DNA of 37,515 nucleotides from Ignavibacteriota bacterium (lineage in GTDB: Bacteria; Bacteroidota; Ignavibacteria; Tepidaquicellales; Tepidaquicellaceae), in NCBI GenBank assembly GCA_020437545.1, contig JAGQWH010000016.1, positions 1-37,515 on the forward strand, read 5' to 3'. Positions 16,653 through 27,100 of this stretch are shown here, in pieces. Every line of letters starts with the position of its first letter. Within the stretch, counting starts at the first letter, position 1. Position numbers and translations under genes: made by a program. The notes under the pieces were generated by a model. That model was given only the letters and a program-made list of their open reading frames with translations, searched no databases and was not told the origin of the DNA.

Positions 16653-18221
16653 TTACTCCCACTCTATCGTAGCAGGAGGTTTAGAGCTTATGTCATACAC
16701 TACTCTGTTAACACCTTTTACCGAATTTATAATTTTATTTGAAACCTCTGATAAAAAATTCTTATCAAAATGAAAAAAATCTGCTGTCATCCCGTCTGTG
16801 GATGTTACTGCACGAAGTCCGACTACATTCTCATAGCTTCTTTCATCTCCCATCACTCCTACTGTCTGCACAGGCAGCAAAACCGAAAATGCCTGCCATA
16901 TCTTATCATATAAATCATTCTTTTTCAAAGCATAAATATAAATATCATCGACTTCCCGTAAAATTTCCAGTTTGGCTTTTGTGATATCACTTAATATTCT
17001 GATCGCAAGTCCGGGTCCGGGGAAAGGATGCCTGTATATCAGACTCCCGGGGAGACCAAGCTTTTCTCCTATTTCCCTGACTTCATCTTTGAATAATTCC
17101 CTGAATGGTTCGATGAGATTGAGTTTCATTTTCTCGGGTAGTCCGCCTACATTATGATGTGACTTTATAGTAACCGACGGTCCTTTGTGTGAAACCGATT
17201 CTATAACATCGGGATATAGCGTTCCCTGAACAAGAAACTTTACATTCTTAATTTTCTTAGCTTCCTTTTCAAAAACATCTATGAAAGTCTTCCCTATTAT
17301 CTTCCTCTTTTTCTCGGGATCAAATACTTTTTCAAGTCTTTTAAGAAATATGTCAGTTGCATTTACATATATAAGATTAATTTTATAATGCTTTTCAAAC
17401 AGATCCACGACTTTTCTGCTTTCATTCTTCCGCATCAGTCCGTTGTCAATATGAATGCAGATAAGGTTGTCTCCGATTGCTTTGTGAACAAGTATTGCCG
17501 CCACAGAAGAATCAACCCCTCCGCTTAATCCGCAGATCACAATGTTCTTACCTGCTGTCTTTTTGATCTCTTCAATTTTGGATTCAATGAATGATTCGGG
17601 TATGAATAAATTCTTTACTTTGCAGATGCCAAAAAGAAAATTATAAAGTATGTTTCTTCCTGATTCGGTGTGATGTACTTCGGGATGGAACTGAAGTCCG
17701 TAAATACCGGCTCTTTCGTTTTCCATGCTGCAGATCACGCCGGTCAGACTTTTTGACGAAGAACTGAATTTTTCAGGTAATGAATCTATCGAATCACCAT
17801 GACTCATCCATACATTAAGATTGTTGCCTGTGCCTTTGAATAATTCAGTATCCCTGAACCTGTATATCTTTGTATGTCCGTATTCTCTCTGAAGTGATGC
17901 GTGGAGTTTACCTTTCAGCAGATGACAAATTAACTGCATTCCATAGCAGATCCCAAGAACCGGAATTTTGCTTTTTGTCAAAAGGTCCAGATCAGTTTTT
18001 TTGATCTTAGGCGAATCTTTTTCCAGCACACTTGCGGGTCCGCCGGAGAGTATAACGCCTTTGACATTATGATCTTTGCTTTTTTCCTTAATGTATTTTT
18101 TAAGATTGATACTGAACGGCTGGATCTCCGAATATACTTTGAGTTCGCGGGTTCTGCGTGCAATTATCTGCGTATACTGCGAACCAAAATCCAATATTAA
18201 AACTAAATCTGTTTTTTTCAA
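16653..18221 (-). CDS. guaA: GMP synthase (glutamine-hydrolysing)
   Basis: It converts XMP to GMP with ATP and glutamine in purine synthesis. In the 522-residue form the order is a class I glutamine amidotransferase with catalytic Cys92 in GICYGMQ and the His/Glu pair in FHPEVHHTESG; then the ATP pyrophosphatase domain with P-loop GLSGGVDSS; then the dimerisation domain with HPFPGPGLAIRIL and the C-terminal PPATIEWE. The start is set at TTG 18221, giving MKKTDLVLILDFGSQYTQ as expected for the family and lying 7 bases after the kinase stop. The ATG at 18275 would add 18 odd residues (MELFCWHQ...) read from inside the kinase gene. It probably forms an operon with the kinase. Confidence 0.95.
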   Translation of the reverse strand: MKKTDLVLILDFGSQYTQIIARRTRELKVYSEIQPFSINLKKYIKEKSKDHNVKGVILSGGPASVLEKDSPKIKKTDLDLLTKSKIPVLGICYGMQLICHLLKGKLHASLQREYGHTKIYRFRDTELFKGTGNNLNVWMSHGDSIDSLPEKFSSSSKSLTGVICSMENERAGIYGLQFHPEVHHTESGRNILYNFLFGICKVKNLFIPESFIESKIEEIKKTAGKNIVICGLSGGVDSSVAAILVHKAIGDNLICIHIDNGLMRKNESRKVVDLFEKHYKINLIYVNATDIFLKRLEKVFDPEKKRKIIGKTFIDVFEKEAKKIKNVKFLVQGTLYPDVIESVSHKGPSVTIKSHHNVGGLPEKMKLNLIEPFRELFKDEVREIGEKLGLPGSLIYRHPFPGPGLAIRILSDITKAKLEILREVDDIYIYALKKNDLYDKIWQAFSVLLPVQTVGVMGDERSYENVVGLRAVTSTDGMTADFFHFDKNFLSEVSNKIINSVKGVNRVVYDISSKPPATIEWE

Positions 18222-18228
18222 ATTATTA

Positions 18229-19146
18229 TTATTTTTTCCCGGTTGAATTTTCTGATGCCAGCAGAACAGCTCCAAAGGATGGCTTGTGTTTTTTTATGAC
18301 CACTTCAACATTCTTAATTTTTTTAATCTCTATGTTCAATTGATCAGAAAGAAAATTTTTATTTTCAATAACACTGCCGATAAAAGCTATTCTGATCTTT
18401 CTTCTGACTCCCGTAATACTCAGGAAAGTCCTGATATGTTCCGTAAGATCTTTGACAGCTTCACTGACAACCTGTAAACTCAGTTTACATCCCTGCTCCG
18501 CTGATCTGATCACGACAGGTGTTATTTTCTGAATATCAAAATTCTGATGGAATATCCTGTCATTCAGATTATTCTTATCTATGCCGAATTCTGCTTTCAG
18601 TTCTTTTGCAAGCAACACATCATTTCCTTTATCAAACTCTTTGGCAAGGAGATTAAGAGCTCTTTTACCGATCCAGTAACCGCCTCCTTCATCTCCGATT
18701 ATCCTTCCCCAGCCTCCGACTCTTGTGATTTTTCCGTTTACAAGTCCGTATAATACCGAACCTGTTCCGCTTATCAAAATGATTCCGTCTTCACCTTCAA
18801 ACGCGCCATAAAGAGCAGTCAACGCGTCAGTATGGATATGAATATAATTATAACCCAGTTTTTTCCGGAAAGAAGATTGTAATTTCTTTCTGTCACTTTC
18901 TTCGCGTGCTCCGGCTATTCCTATGCCTATACCTTTGCATTCCTTTAAATCAAGATTACATTTCTTAAAAGCTTTGATTATATAATCCGATACAGTATCA
19001 GTATATAATCTGACACCTGCAACTGAATAGTGAATGCCTTTGAAAGAATTAAGATATATTACTTTTTTATCTGTGTCTGTAATAATAATCTCACATTTCG
19101 TTCCTCCCGAATCTATGCCCGCATAATAACCGATAGTTTTTTTCAT
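18229..19146 (-). CDS. BadF/BadG-family ATPase, N-acetylglucosamine kinase-like
   Basis: A 305-residue sugar-kinase/Hsp70/actin-fold ATPase. The phosphate-1 loop is GIDSGGTKCEIIITD (residues 10-24), the phosphate-2 segment is IILISGTGSVLYG, and the family signature GGWGRIIGDEGGGYWIGKRAL follows. These match eukaryotic-type N-acetylglucosamine kinase and its bacterial relatives, which phosphorylate amino sugars, for example from wall recycling. The substrate is an inference. The gene lies directly upstream of guaA with 7 bases between the kinase stop and the guaA TTG start, so the two are probably cotranscribed. The 245 bases between it and the divergent toxin-like relic show no gene. Confidence 0.87.
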   Translation of the reverse strand: MKKTIGYYAGIDSGGTKCEIIITDTDKKVIYLNSFKGIHYSVAGVRLYTDTVSDYIIKAFKKCNLDLKECKGIGIGIAGAREESDRKKLQSSFRKKLGYNYIHIHTDALTALYGAFEGEDGIILISGTGSVLYGLVNGKITRVGGWGRIIGDEGGGYWIGKRALNLLAKEFDKGNDVLLAKELKAEFGIDKNNLNDRIFHQNFDIQKITPVVIRSAEQGCKLSLQVVSEAVKDLTEHIRTFLSITGVRRKIRIAFIGSVIENKNFLSDQLNIEIKKIKNVEVVIKKHKPSFGAVLLASENSTGKK

Positions 19147-19391
19147 TTGCGCAAGTTATTAATATTCGTTTTAAATTAAAATCTCAAAAAAATAACAACC
19201 ATTTATGATCTGAACTCAAATCAAACTGAATCTATTTGATACCGGCTGATAAAAATTTCTATCCGGTTTGTTAAAACATCCGATACCGATCAGTACATTA
19301 AATTCAGAATTCATAAGTTTAATATACATTTTTTATATTCTTTAATCTCAGACTTACTTTTAATAAATTCATCATACCAATTTTTAAAAAT

Positions 19392-19792
19392 TTGAATGTT
19401 CGCCGGGAGCAAAGGTTTCAGAATTTCGAAAACACTCTGATTCATCTTAAAAAATCTTTAGAGATTATAGACCCTGATATTATTCAAAGAGCGGGAATAA
19501 TTCGATTTTTTGAGATATATTTTGAATTATCCCGGAATGTAATGAAAGATTATTTTGAAGAACAGGGATATTCCGGCAAAAAATCTCCAGGAGATACCTT
19601 TAAAAAACATTTGAAACAGTACAAATTTATAGCGGTCATTTTTAGCTTAGATTAATGAAAGACCGGAATTTAACTTCAAATGCATATGATGTAGAAACTG
19701 CAAAAGAAATTGAAAATCAAATTCGTAAAAAACATATTAAACTTTTTGAAGATCTTCACTCAGCTTTATGGAAAAAGTATAATGAAAACTAA
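19392..19792 (+). pseudogene. broken HI0074-like HEPN/nucleotidyltransferase substrate-binding protein
   Basis: The first part (19392 TTG to about 19607) reads as the HI0074/HepT-like helical protein (REQRFQNFENTL..., IIRFFEIYFELSRNVMKDYFEEQG). The frame is then lost near the A-run at about 19604-19609. One extra A there would restore KKTFETVQIYSGHF, which runs into a TAG at 19643-19645 exactly where the family has Trp (WLRL), and then into LMKDRNLTSNAYDVETAKEI up to the stop at 19790-19792. The HEPN RNase motif R-x4-H-x-Y is also altered to RNLTSNAY (His to Asn). So one frameshift, one nonsense change and one active-site loss are visible. No ribosome binding site is seen at the TTG. Its stop overlaps the next gene's start. 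Confidence 0.82.
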
Positions 19793-20105
19793 TTCAGATA
19801 AAAAGATTGAAGATTTCACCGGCGGGTTATCACCTGAAGATCTGAGGAGTTTTATTTCTGTACTCGGTAAGGAAGACAAAATCGAATCAGCATTGATCTT
19901 CGGAAACCGCGCTAAAAGTAATTATGAGAACGGCAGTGATATGGATATAGTCTTGAAAGGAATTAATTTAGATCACGATACGATAAATTGTGTGAGTTAT
20001 TTTCTTAATGAAGAATCAGACACGCCATACAGGTTTGACATTCTCAATTTCAATAAAATCACAAATAAAGATCTTGTTTCACATATCAACAGAAAAGACG
20101 CATAA
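19782..20105 (+). CDS. minimal nucleotidyltransferase (MNT, HI0073/MntA-like)
   Basis: A 107-residue MNT-fold protein, the usual partner of HI0074/HepT proteins. In known HepT-MntA systems the MNT protein adenylylates the HEPN toxin and disarms it. The acidic residues are kept (D53 and D55 in SDMDIVLKG, D87 in RFDILNF), but the Ser of the GS signature is Asn (FGNRAK, G41-N42), so activity is doubtful. The C-terminus stops after HINRKDA, a little short of typical relatives. The start ATG at 19782 overlaps the relic's stop by 11 bases, as in intact pairs; a longer open frame from 19710 only reads through the relic. The open frame is intact but the system is probably dying. Confidence 0.8.
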   Translation: MKTNSDKKIEDFTGGLSPEDLRSFISVLGKEDKIESALIFGNRAKSNYENGSDMDIVLKGINLDHDTINCVSYFLNEESDTPYRFDILNFNKITNKDLVSHINRKDA

Positions 20106-20213
20106 TTTATTCAGAATAATACAGTCTTACTTTTATTCAAATACAAGGTTTTCCAAGGAACTTTTTGTATGTCTTTTCTGATTTTCCGTAATATTTGATA
20201 ATTAAATTTTTTA

Positions 20214-22508
20214 ATGAAAATACTTCTTCTTCTAGTTTTATTTTTTATCTTTTCGGATTCAATTTTTTCCCAGACAAGTGAGATCACAGGGAGAGTAATC
20301 GATAAATCAAATCAACTCCCGGTAGGTGATGTCGCTGTTGCAGTTATCAAAAACGGACAGATACTATACGGTACTGAAACCTATGAGAACGGATTCTTCA
20401 CAATAACTGATGTTGAAGTTGGTCTGTATTCTTTGAGAATAAATCAGATCGGTTACAAAACAGTCATTTATGATAATGTAGTTGTGAATACCGGAGCTCC
20501 TGCAAATGTGCTTATTGAGCTGGAACTGATCTCAACTGAAGAAATTGTGGTCGAAGAGGACAGATTTGTAATGCCGGGTGACCTTGTAAATTCATTCAAG
20601 AAACTTCAATACGAAGAGATCCGCCGGACACCGGGTGGTTTCGAGGATATCGGAAGAGTAGTTCAGACATTACCGGGTGTTTCATTTGTCAACGACGGAA
20701 GGAATGATCTCATAGTCAGAGGAGGTTCACCTACGGAAAATTTATTTCTGGTTGATAATTCACAGATACCTAACATTAATCACTTTGGCTCACAGGGTGC
20801 TACCGGCGGTCCGGTAAGTATCATAAATCTGGAAGTAATAAGAGAAGTTGATTTTCTGACAGGAGGTTTTTCTGCAAGATACGGAGACAAACTTTCATCT
20901 GTACTCGAAGTCAAGCTCAGAGAAGGAAGCCGGGATAGATTTCTTACTGACATTAACCTTAGTGCGACAGGTTTCGGAGCCGTTATAGAAGGTCCGATCG
21001 GCAGTGAAAAGAAAGGTTCATGGTTTTTGTCGGCAAGAAAAAGTTATCTTGATTTCATATTCAAAGCATCCGGATTTGGATTTATACCTGAATATTCAGC
21101 GGCGCAGTTTAAAGTAGTTTATGATTTTGATGAAAAGAATTCGCTGACAGTAAACGGCGTCGGAAACCTCGACAAAGTTACATTCAATAATGATGAAGAA
21201 GAAAACAGACAGGACAATGAGAATATTCTGAAAAATAATCAGTCAGGTTATTTTAATTCTTATGAATGGCGTACAATACTTTCAAAGAGATCTTTTGCTT
21301 TGTTCAATCTGGGAAGAAACTTTACAAAATTTGACTACTCCGGCAGGGACGCATTATTCAATGAAATTTTCACAAACAAATCCAATGAAGGAGAGACGGC
21401 TCTGAAAGCAGAGTACTTCCTTACACCGGGACCGAATACTCAGATTCAGACAGGCGGAAGTTTTAAATTTGTAAAATTTACAAATGACATCTACCAGCAG
21501 CAGGATACTTCTTTTATTATTGATCCTGAAACCGGGATGGGTTATATCTTACCTGAAATAAATATTGATGAAAACACAACCACCAATAAGGCATATTTGT
21601 TTGCACAGATCTCACAGAATATTTACAAAGGGATCAAACTTAATTTAGGTCTTCGCTATGATTATTTTGAATATCTTAATGACAAGAACTATATTGCACC
21701 GAGAGCTTCAGTTCTTTTCCCGGTAAACAAGAAGTTTAATTTCAGTCTGGCTTACGGAATATTCTATCAGTCTCCGGCATATGTCTGGCTGACAGCCAAT
21801 CCTCAGAACAGAAATCTGAAAGATATAAGAGCAGATCATTATGTAGCAGGACTTGAGTATTTTGTTTCAGACGATGTAAGAATGACTTTCGAAGCTTATT
21901 ATAAGGATTATTCTGATTATCCGGTAAGTACAACCAGACCTTATCTGATACTCGGAAACAACGGCGGTAATTTTGAAAAGACCGATGAGTTTGGTCTTGA
22001 ACCTCTGGTATCTTCAGGAACGGGTTATGCCAAAGGCATTGAATTCTTTCTGCAGAAAGCTCTTACTGACAATTTTTACGGACTGATAAATTTTTCTTTG
22101 TTTGATGTTAAATATAAAGCACTGGACGGGATCGAACGACAGAGCACCTTTAATAATCAGTATTTATTTACAATATCCGGCGGATACAAATTTGCTAAAG
22201 TATATGAAGCTGCTGCAAAATTCAGACTTGCCGGCGGCAGACCATTCACACCAATAAACCCTGCCGACGGATCACAGCTTGTATCAGAATACAATTCAGA
22301 CAGGCTTCCTGATTACAACAGGCTTGACATAAGACTCGACAGGAAATTCAATTTCGATAAATGGACGCTTGTAGCTTATTTTGATATTCAGAATGTTTTG
22401 AATCAGAAGAATGTGACAAATTATGAATGGAATATATATACAAGATCAATTGAAGCCAATGAAAGCATAGGAGTACTTCCTACAATTGGTATTAATGCGA
22501 TCTTTTAA
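20214..22508 (+). CDS. TonB-dependent outer-membrane receptor with carboxypeptidase-regulatory domain
   Basis: A 764-residue receptor. The signal peptide is residues 1-19 (MKILLLLVLF...IFSQ). A CarboxypepD_reg-like beta-sandwich follows (about 22-105: SEITGRVIDKSNQLPVGDVAV...YSLRINQIGYKTV). Next is the plug (about 125-240: IGRVVQTLPGVSFVNDGRNDLIVRGGSP..., LDN-type VDNSQIPNINHF, FSARYGDKLSSVLEV). The beta-barrel runs to the end (GVLPTIGINAIF, terminal Phe). It is shorter than SusC-type receptors and has no SusD-like partner, so it resembles general or metal/siderophore receptors; the substrate is unknown. It stands alone between the toxin-like relic and the T9SS cargo genes. Confidence 0.92.
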   Translation: MKILLLLVLFFIFSDSIFSQTSEITGRVIDKSNQLPVGDVAVAVIKNGQILYGTETYENGFFTITDVEVGLYSLRINQIGYKTVIYDNVVVNTGAPANVLIELELISTEEIVVEEDRFVMPGDLVNSFKKLQYEEIRRTPGGFEDIGRVVQTLPGVSFVNDGRNDLIVRGGSPTENLFLVDNSQIPNINHFGSQGATGGPVSIINLEVIREVDFLTGGFSARYGDKLSSVLEVKLREGSRDRFLTDINLSATGFGAVIEGPIGSEKKGSWFLSARKSYLDFIFKASGFGFIPEYSAAQFKVVYDFDEKNSLTVNGVGNLDKVTFNNDEEENRQDNENILKNNQSGYFNSYEWRTILSKRSFALFNLGRNFTKFDYSGRDALFNEIFTNKSNEGETALKAEYFLTPGPNTQIQTGGSFKFVKFTNDIYQQQDTSFIIDPETGMGYILPEINIDENTTTNKAYLFAQISQNIYKGIKLNLGLRYDYFEYLNDKNYIAPRASVLFPVNKKFNFSLAYGIFYQSPAYVWLTANPQNRNLKDIRADHYVAGLEYFVSDDVRMTFEAYYKDYSDYPVSTTRPYLILGNNGGNFEKTDEFGLEPLVSSGTGYAKGIEFFLQKALTDNFYGLINFSLFDVKYKALDGIERQSTFNNQYLFTISGGYKFAKVYEAAAKFRLAGGRPFTPINPADGSQLVSEYNSDRLPDYNRLDIRLDRKFNFDKWTLVAYFDIQNVLNQKNVTNYEWNIYTRSIEANESIGVLPTIGINAIF

Positions 22509-22946
22509 ACTACTTCTTAAAAGACTTCAGTTCGCCGCTACCTTTCAGTCAGATAAAATAATTTTTTAATAGATGATTAATATCATACTATGAAGTAAAG
22601 ATTATTAATAAATTTGTACAGATAAAGACAAAGGGTAAGAGTAAATCAAATCAGGAATAAAAAAAATCTTTCCTCATTCCAAAAATCTTACTCAATTATT
22701 TTTTTATCGTTCTTCTTGATTCCGAAATTGATTTATTGGTCAATTGAGAATCCTCACTTCATCATCTTCTTCAGGAGCGGGACTAATAGATCACATCTGA
22801 TTTAGAAGGATTAAATTTAAAATTTTCATAAATAAATTTTAAGCTTATGATGAATTTAACTTTCCTTCAATTATTTTATAAAATTTAAAATTATCTGTTT
22901 TTTATTTTCCCAATTAGTTATTCAAAAAATGAAAGGAAAATTTAAA
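22509..22946. other. 438-base intergenic stretch without a recognisable gene
   Basis: AT-rich sequence between the TonB receptor stop and the next start. I see no convincing open frame, RNA gene or strong terminator. Stops are frequent in all frames, and the part near 22900 is an A/T-rich leader for the gene at 22947. Confidence 0.6.
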
Positions 22947-23960
22947 ATGAAAAACATATTTAAAAAATCGATGATCCTTTTTGGAATATTTGTTTTATCA
23001 ATATTCCTTATTGGTTCTGTACAAAGTTTAAAAGCAGAAACTGCATACACTGAGATGACTATCACAGATGCCTATGTATGCTGGCTCAATGGAACCTGCA
23101 GGCTTGATCTTACACTTCAGCATGGTTCAATTCTAAGTGTAATGTGTGACGGAGATCTGAATTTTGATGTTAATGCACCTCCAAATACAGCCAGACTTGA
23201 TCTGCTTCAAATGCCGATTCCGGATGTAACTTTTGAAGATGTAATTCCGGGAGATCCTTCAGTAAAGCATTTCCGCTGGAATCCGACTCCTCTTATTTTA
23301 AGTTACGGAAATCTTAGATTCTGCGCATTTGATGCTGATAATAATTTAATAGGACTTTGTGATCTAAGTTATGATTTCCCGATGCCAGTAGAATTATCTT
23401 CATTCAATGCTACCATTAACGGCAACAATGTAAATCTGATATGGCAAACATCTTCTGAATTAAACAATTCCGGATTTGTGATTGAAAGAGCAGCAATAAA
23501 TAACGGAAACTCATCTGATTGGTTAAACATAGGATCTGTTCCGGGAAAAGGCAACTCGACAACTTTCTCAGATTACACATTTACAGATCGGGGCTTGAAT
23601 ACAGGAAGTTATAATTACAGATTAAAACAAATTGATATCAATGGTAATTTTGAATATTTTGATCTGGAAAATGCAGTAGTAATCGGCGCACCCGGTAAAT
23701 TTGATTTATCCCAGAATTATCCGAATCCTTTTAATCCTGAAACAAAAATTGATTATAATTTACCAAGGGACGGAAACATGAATCTGAGCGTGTATGATAA
23801 TAACGGAAAACTTGTTACTACAATTTTTAACGGATTCAGAAATGCAGGATATTATACTGTAACATTTAACGCATCAAACCTCTCAAGCGGTGTATATTAT
23901 TACAGGATTGAATTTGAAAACATACCTGATAAAGTAATGAAAATGATAGTGTTGAAATAA
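22947..23960 (+). CDS. secreted protein with T9SS C-terminal sorting domain
   Basis: A 337-residue exported protein. The signal peptide is about residues 1-30 (MKNIFKKSMILFGIFVLS...LKAE). Next comes an unknown beta-rich domain with four Cys (C45, C51, C67 and others, perhaps disulfide-linked), then a fibronectin-type-like linker (VELSSFNATINGNNVNLIW ... FVIERA). The type IX sorting domain (about 255-337) follows: LSQNYPNPFNPETKIDYNLP ... GVYYYRIEFENIPDKVMKMIVLK. The start at 22947 is preferred because AAAGGAAA lies about 8 bases before it; an in-frame ATG six codons earlier is possible. The cargo is expected to be secreted or surface-attached by the Por system. A clean terminator follows about 120 bases downstream. 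Confidence 0.85.
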   Translation: MKNIFKKSMILFGIFVLSIFLIGSVQSLKAETAYTEMTITDAYVCWLNGTCRLDLTLQHGSILSVMCDGDLNFDVNAPPNTARLDLLQMPIPDVTFEDVIPGDPSVKHFRWNPTPLILSYGNLRFCAFDADNNLIGLCDLSYDFPMPVELSSFNATINGNNVNLIWQTSSELNNSGFVIERAAINNGNSSDWLNIGSVPGKGNSTTFSDYTFTDRGLNTGSYNYRLKQIDINGNFEYFDLENAVVIGAPGKFDLSQNYPNPFNPETKIDYNLPRDGNMNLSVYDNNGKLVTTIFNGFRNAGYYTVTFNASNLSSGVYYYRIEFENIPDKVMKMIVLK

Positions 23961-24081
23961 TGTTTATACAAATTTAAAATAAAGAATAAATAATTAAATT
24001 TTTAAATAATTGAAGCATAAAATAAAATAAATTTTATTACACGATCATGGTAAATAATATTTACTGTATCTGTAAATTTCA

Positions 24082-24127
24082 GGGAGAGTCCATAATTCAA
24101 TATCTTGAAAAATGGACTCTCCCTTTT
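24082..24127 (+). terminator. rho-independent terminator
   Basis: A perfect 11-bp inverted repeat (24082-24092 GGGAGAGTCCA and 24113-24123) with a 20-base loop, followed by TTTT and an AT-rich tail on the plus strand. It ends the T9SS cargo transcript from 22947-23960; the facing gene ends at 24186. Confidence 0.85.
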
Positions 24128-24185
24128 AATTTTATTTTGTCAGAAGAAAATTATCTGAGACCACTATGCCAAACAGATTTTTATA

Positions 24186-27100
24186 TTATTTCAGCACTAT
24201 TAGTTTCCGTACGGCAACAAAATCTCCCGCAGTCATTCTGTAAAAGTAAACTCCGCTTGATAGATCAGTTGCATTGAGTTTAATATTATAATAGCCCGGC
24301 TCTTTGTTTTCATTGACTAAAGTTACAATTTCTTTTCCCGAGACATCATATATTTTCAGTGTTACAAATCCAAAATCCGAATCCGCCGCGGCGGACCAAA
24401 TTCCAAATTGAATAGTCGTGGTCGAATTGAATGGATTTGGATAGTTCTGTGACAGACTGTATTTATCCGGAAATCCAATACTGACAGTTTCCTGAAGTTC
24501 AAAATATTCAAAGCTGCCGTTGAAGTCGGTCTGCTTTAATCTGTATTTATAATTTCCTGAATTCAGATTTCGGTCGGTAAACATATATTCTGTGATGCCA
24601 TTTGTTGTACCATTTCCATTACTATAAACATAACCTGTCCTGATCCAGTTATCAATTGTGGATTGTCCATTATCAATTGTCCTTTCTATTTCAAAACCTT
24701 TGTTGTTTATTTCGGATACAGTTTTCCAGTTGAGAGTTACATCTCTACCTTTTACATTATAGTTAAACTCCGCCAGTTCCACAGGCGACGGATTGTCTAC
24801 ATAGACATGATATGAAAGCAGAGTATCGGTACTGTTATTTCGATGTGCGGTATAGTATAAAACGAAATGTCCCAATCTGTTGCCGGCTGACACACTGACA
24901 GTATCATTTTCTGATGCAGTTTGTAAAGATGCCTGAGTACTGTCGTAATTTGAGATTCTCCAGTATCCATTTTCAGCAGAACTAACATAAACATTATTTA
25001 CCGAACCCACCAGGATTGTTGTATTACCGGAGATTTTATATTGCATACCAACATTATTTGAATTCCGATATGTAACAGCATTTACATAACCCCGCACATT
25101 TGATGTCAGAATAAATTCTCCGGGAGAAATAAGATCCATATCTCCATCCTGATCAAAATCGGCTGTGTTTGTATTTATGAGTGGAAAAATGTTTCCTATT
25201 GCATGACTTTCATTGAAAAAACCATTTCCATTGTTAGTATATAATTTGTCGTTAATAAATTTTAAAATCAGATCTATATCCGGACCTGAGTCATGATCAA
25301 AGTCACCACCGGCTGCAACTGTGGTATTGAACATACTTTGTGATAATTCAAATGAGCCATTTCCATTATTCAGAAGTATTTCGGTAAAGGCAGCAACAAT
25401 AAAAGGACTCGTGGATCCTGCAATATCAAGGTCACCGTCTTTGTCCAGATCATATAAAACAGCTTTTTCAAAAAAATTATTTGTAATGATCCCGGAAGTA
25501 TCAGAAAATGTACCGTTTTTATTATTGAACAATATTCTGTTCTTATACAAAATATCACCGTAACCGTCATTATCAAAATCTCCGACTTCCGGAAAGCCAG
25601 TTGAGTAATCAACACCGGGAACAATAAAACCATTTAAGCTGAATCCGGCATAACCGTTATTAATAAAACTGCTGAGTCCGCTTGATTCAGTATTTACTAT
25701 CAGATCATTATCTCCGTCGTTATCAATATCATAAACAGCTGCGCCGGAAAGTGTTCCGGTAATACGCGAATACACAGGATGATCCTGAAAAGTCCCGTCA
25801 CCATTATTTAATGTAATATAAAGACTTGCTAATAGCCCTTCAGTCTGGGACAACAGATCAAGATCCCCGTCGCCATCAAAATCCGCCAGTTTTATATTCC
25901 ATGGAAAATCAAATTCATAACCTGATCCTATACTGAATTCAGATGTCTTTGCAAATTCTCCCTGACCGTTATTCTTATATACTTTATAATGATATCCTCT
26001 ATATCCATTAATGAGAATATTATAGCCGATACCTAAAGTCACAAGATCCACATCACCGTCATTATCTAAATCTCCTATAGCAATATTTAACAAAGTATCT
26101 TCCACAGAAATGGTCTGTGAAAAATTTCCATTTCCCTGAGTGGATTCAATACTGAATCCATATCCGAAAGGATCAAGACTATCACCTGATGATGAAAGAA
26201 TTCCGGATCTTAAAACTACATTGATCCGCTCTCCGGTTTTGAAATCATTAACCGGATCTATAATTGCTTTTCTGTTTACAGCATCATATAAAACAGAGCT
26301 GTTTATATAACCTGACATTGAGCCATAAATTTTTATATTTCCGGAATTGATTGTTGCGGAATTCATACTCTTATTGAAAATAATATTTATATCAGAGTTT
26401 TTAGTAACATTGACTGCATTACGAGCCGGATATACCCCATAGATAAGATTTGAATTTGTGCTGTGATAAAGGCAGATCTTTCCTTTGCCGTTATCACTGT
26501 TACTTGCACCAATTAAAAAATTATTGCTTCCGTCACCGTTTATGTTACCCGCTTCAGAAACTGAATTTCCAAAATTTTCGCCCGAATTTTCTCCGGAAAA
26601 AATTTTATCAGCAGTAGTATCCATATCTGCGCCGCCATAATAGACATAAACTTTACCTCTTTCTGCATCATTAGAAGTTGCTCCTATCAGAATATCATCA
26701 TAGCCATCTCTGTTAATATCCCCTGCTCCCGAAATACAATTAAATGTTCCCGCATAAAAATCATTAGCTTCTCTGCCTGTAAAGACTTTATCCTTTTCAT
26801 TATCCATATTCACACCACCATAAAACAGAAATGCATTGCCTGTTGAACTTGTATATCCGTTACCAATGACAACGTCATTGAATCCGTCACTATTAACGTC
26901 CCCAACGACTGAAACGCATACTCCCAGTCCGTGACTTACTCCTGATTCAGAAAAAACCACATCAGGTATATTATCCATATTCTGTCCGCCGAAATGGACA
27001 TACGCTCTTCCCCGTCCGCTGTTGAAATAATAGGCACCTAAAACTATGTCACAATATCCGTCACCATTTACATCTCCCATACCGGGTGTGCCATGTCCCA

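Noticed and set aside
19392-19655. Treating the 87-codon frame as an intact small gene
   Set aside because: The family sequence continues in another frame to 19792, so this is the first part of a broken gene.
24047-24277. A 76-codon plus-strand open frame after the T9SS cargo gene
   Set aside because: It contains the terminator hairpin at 24082-24127 and overlaps the end of the facing gene; no ribosome binding site.
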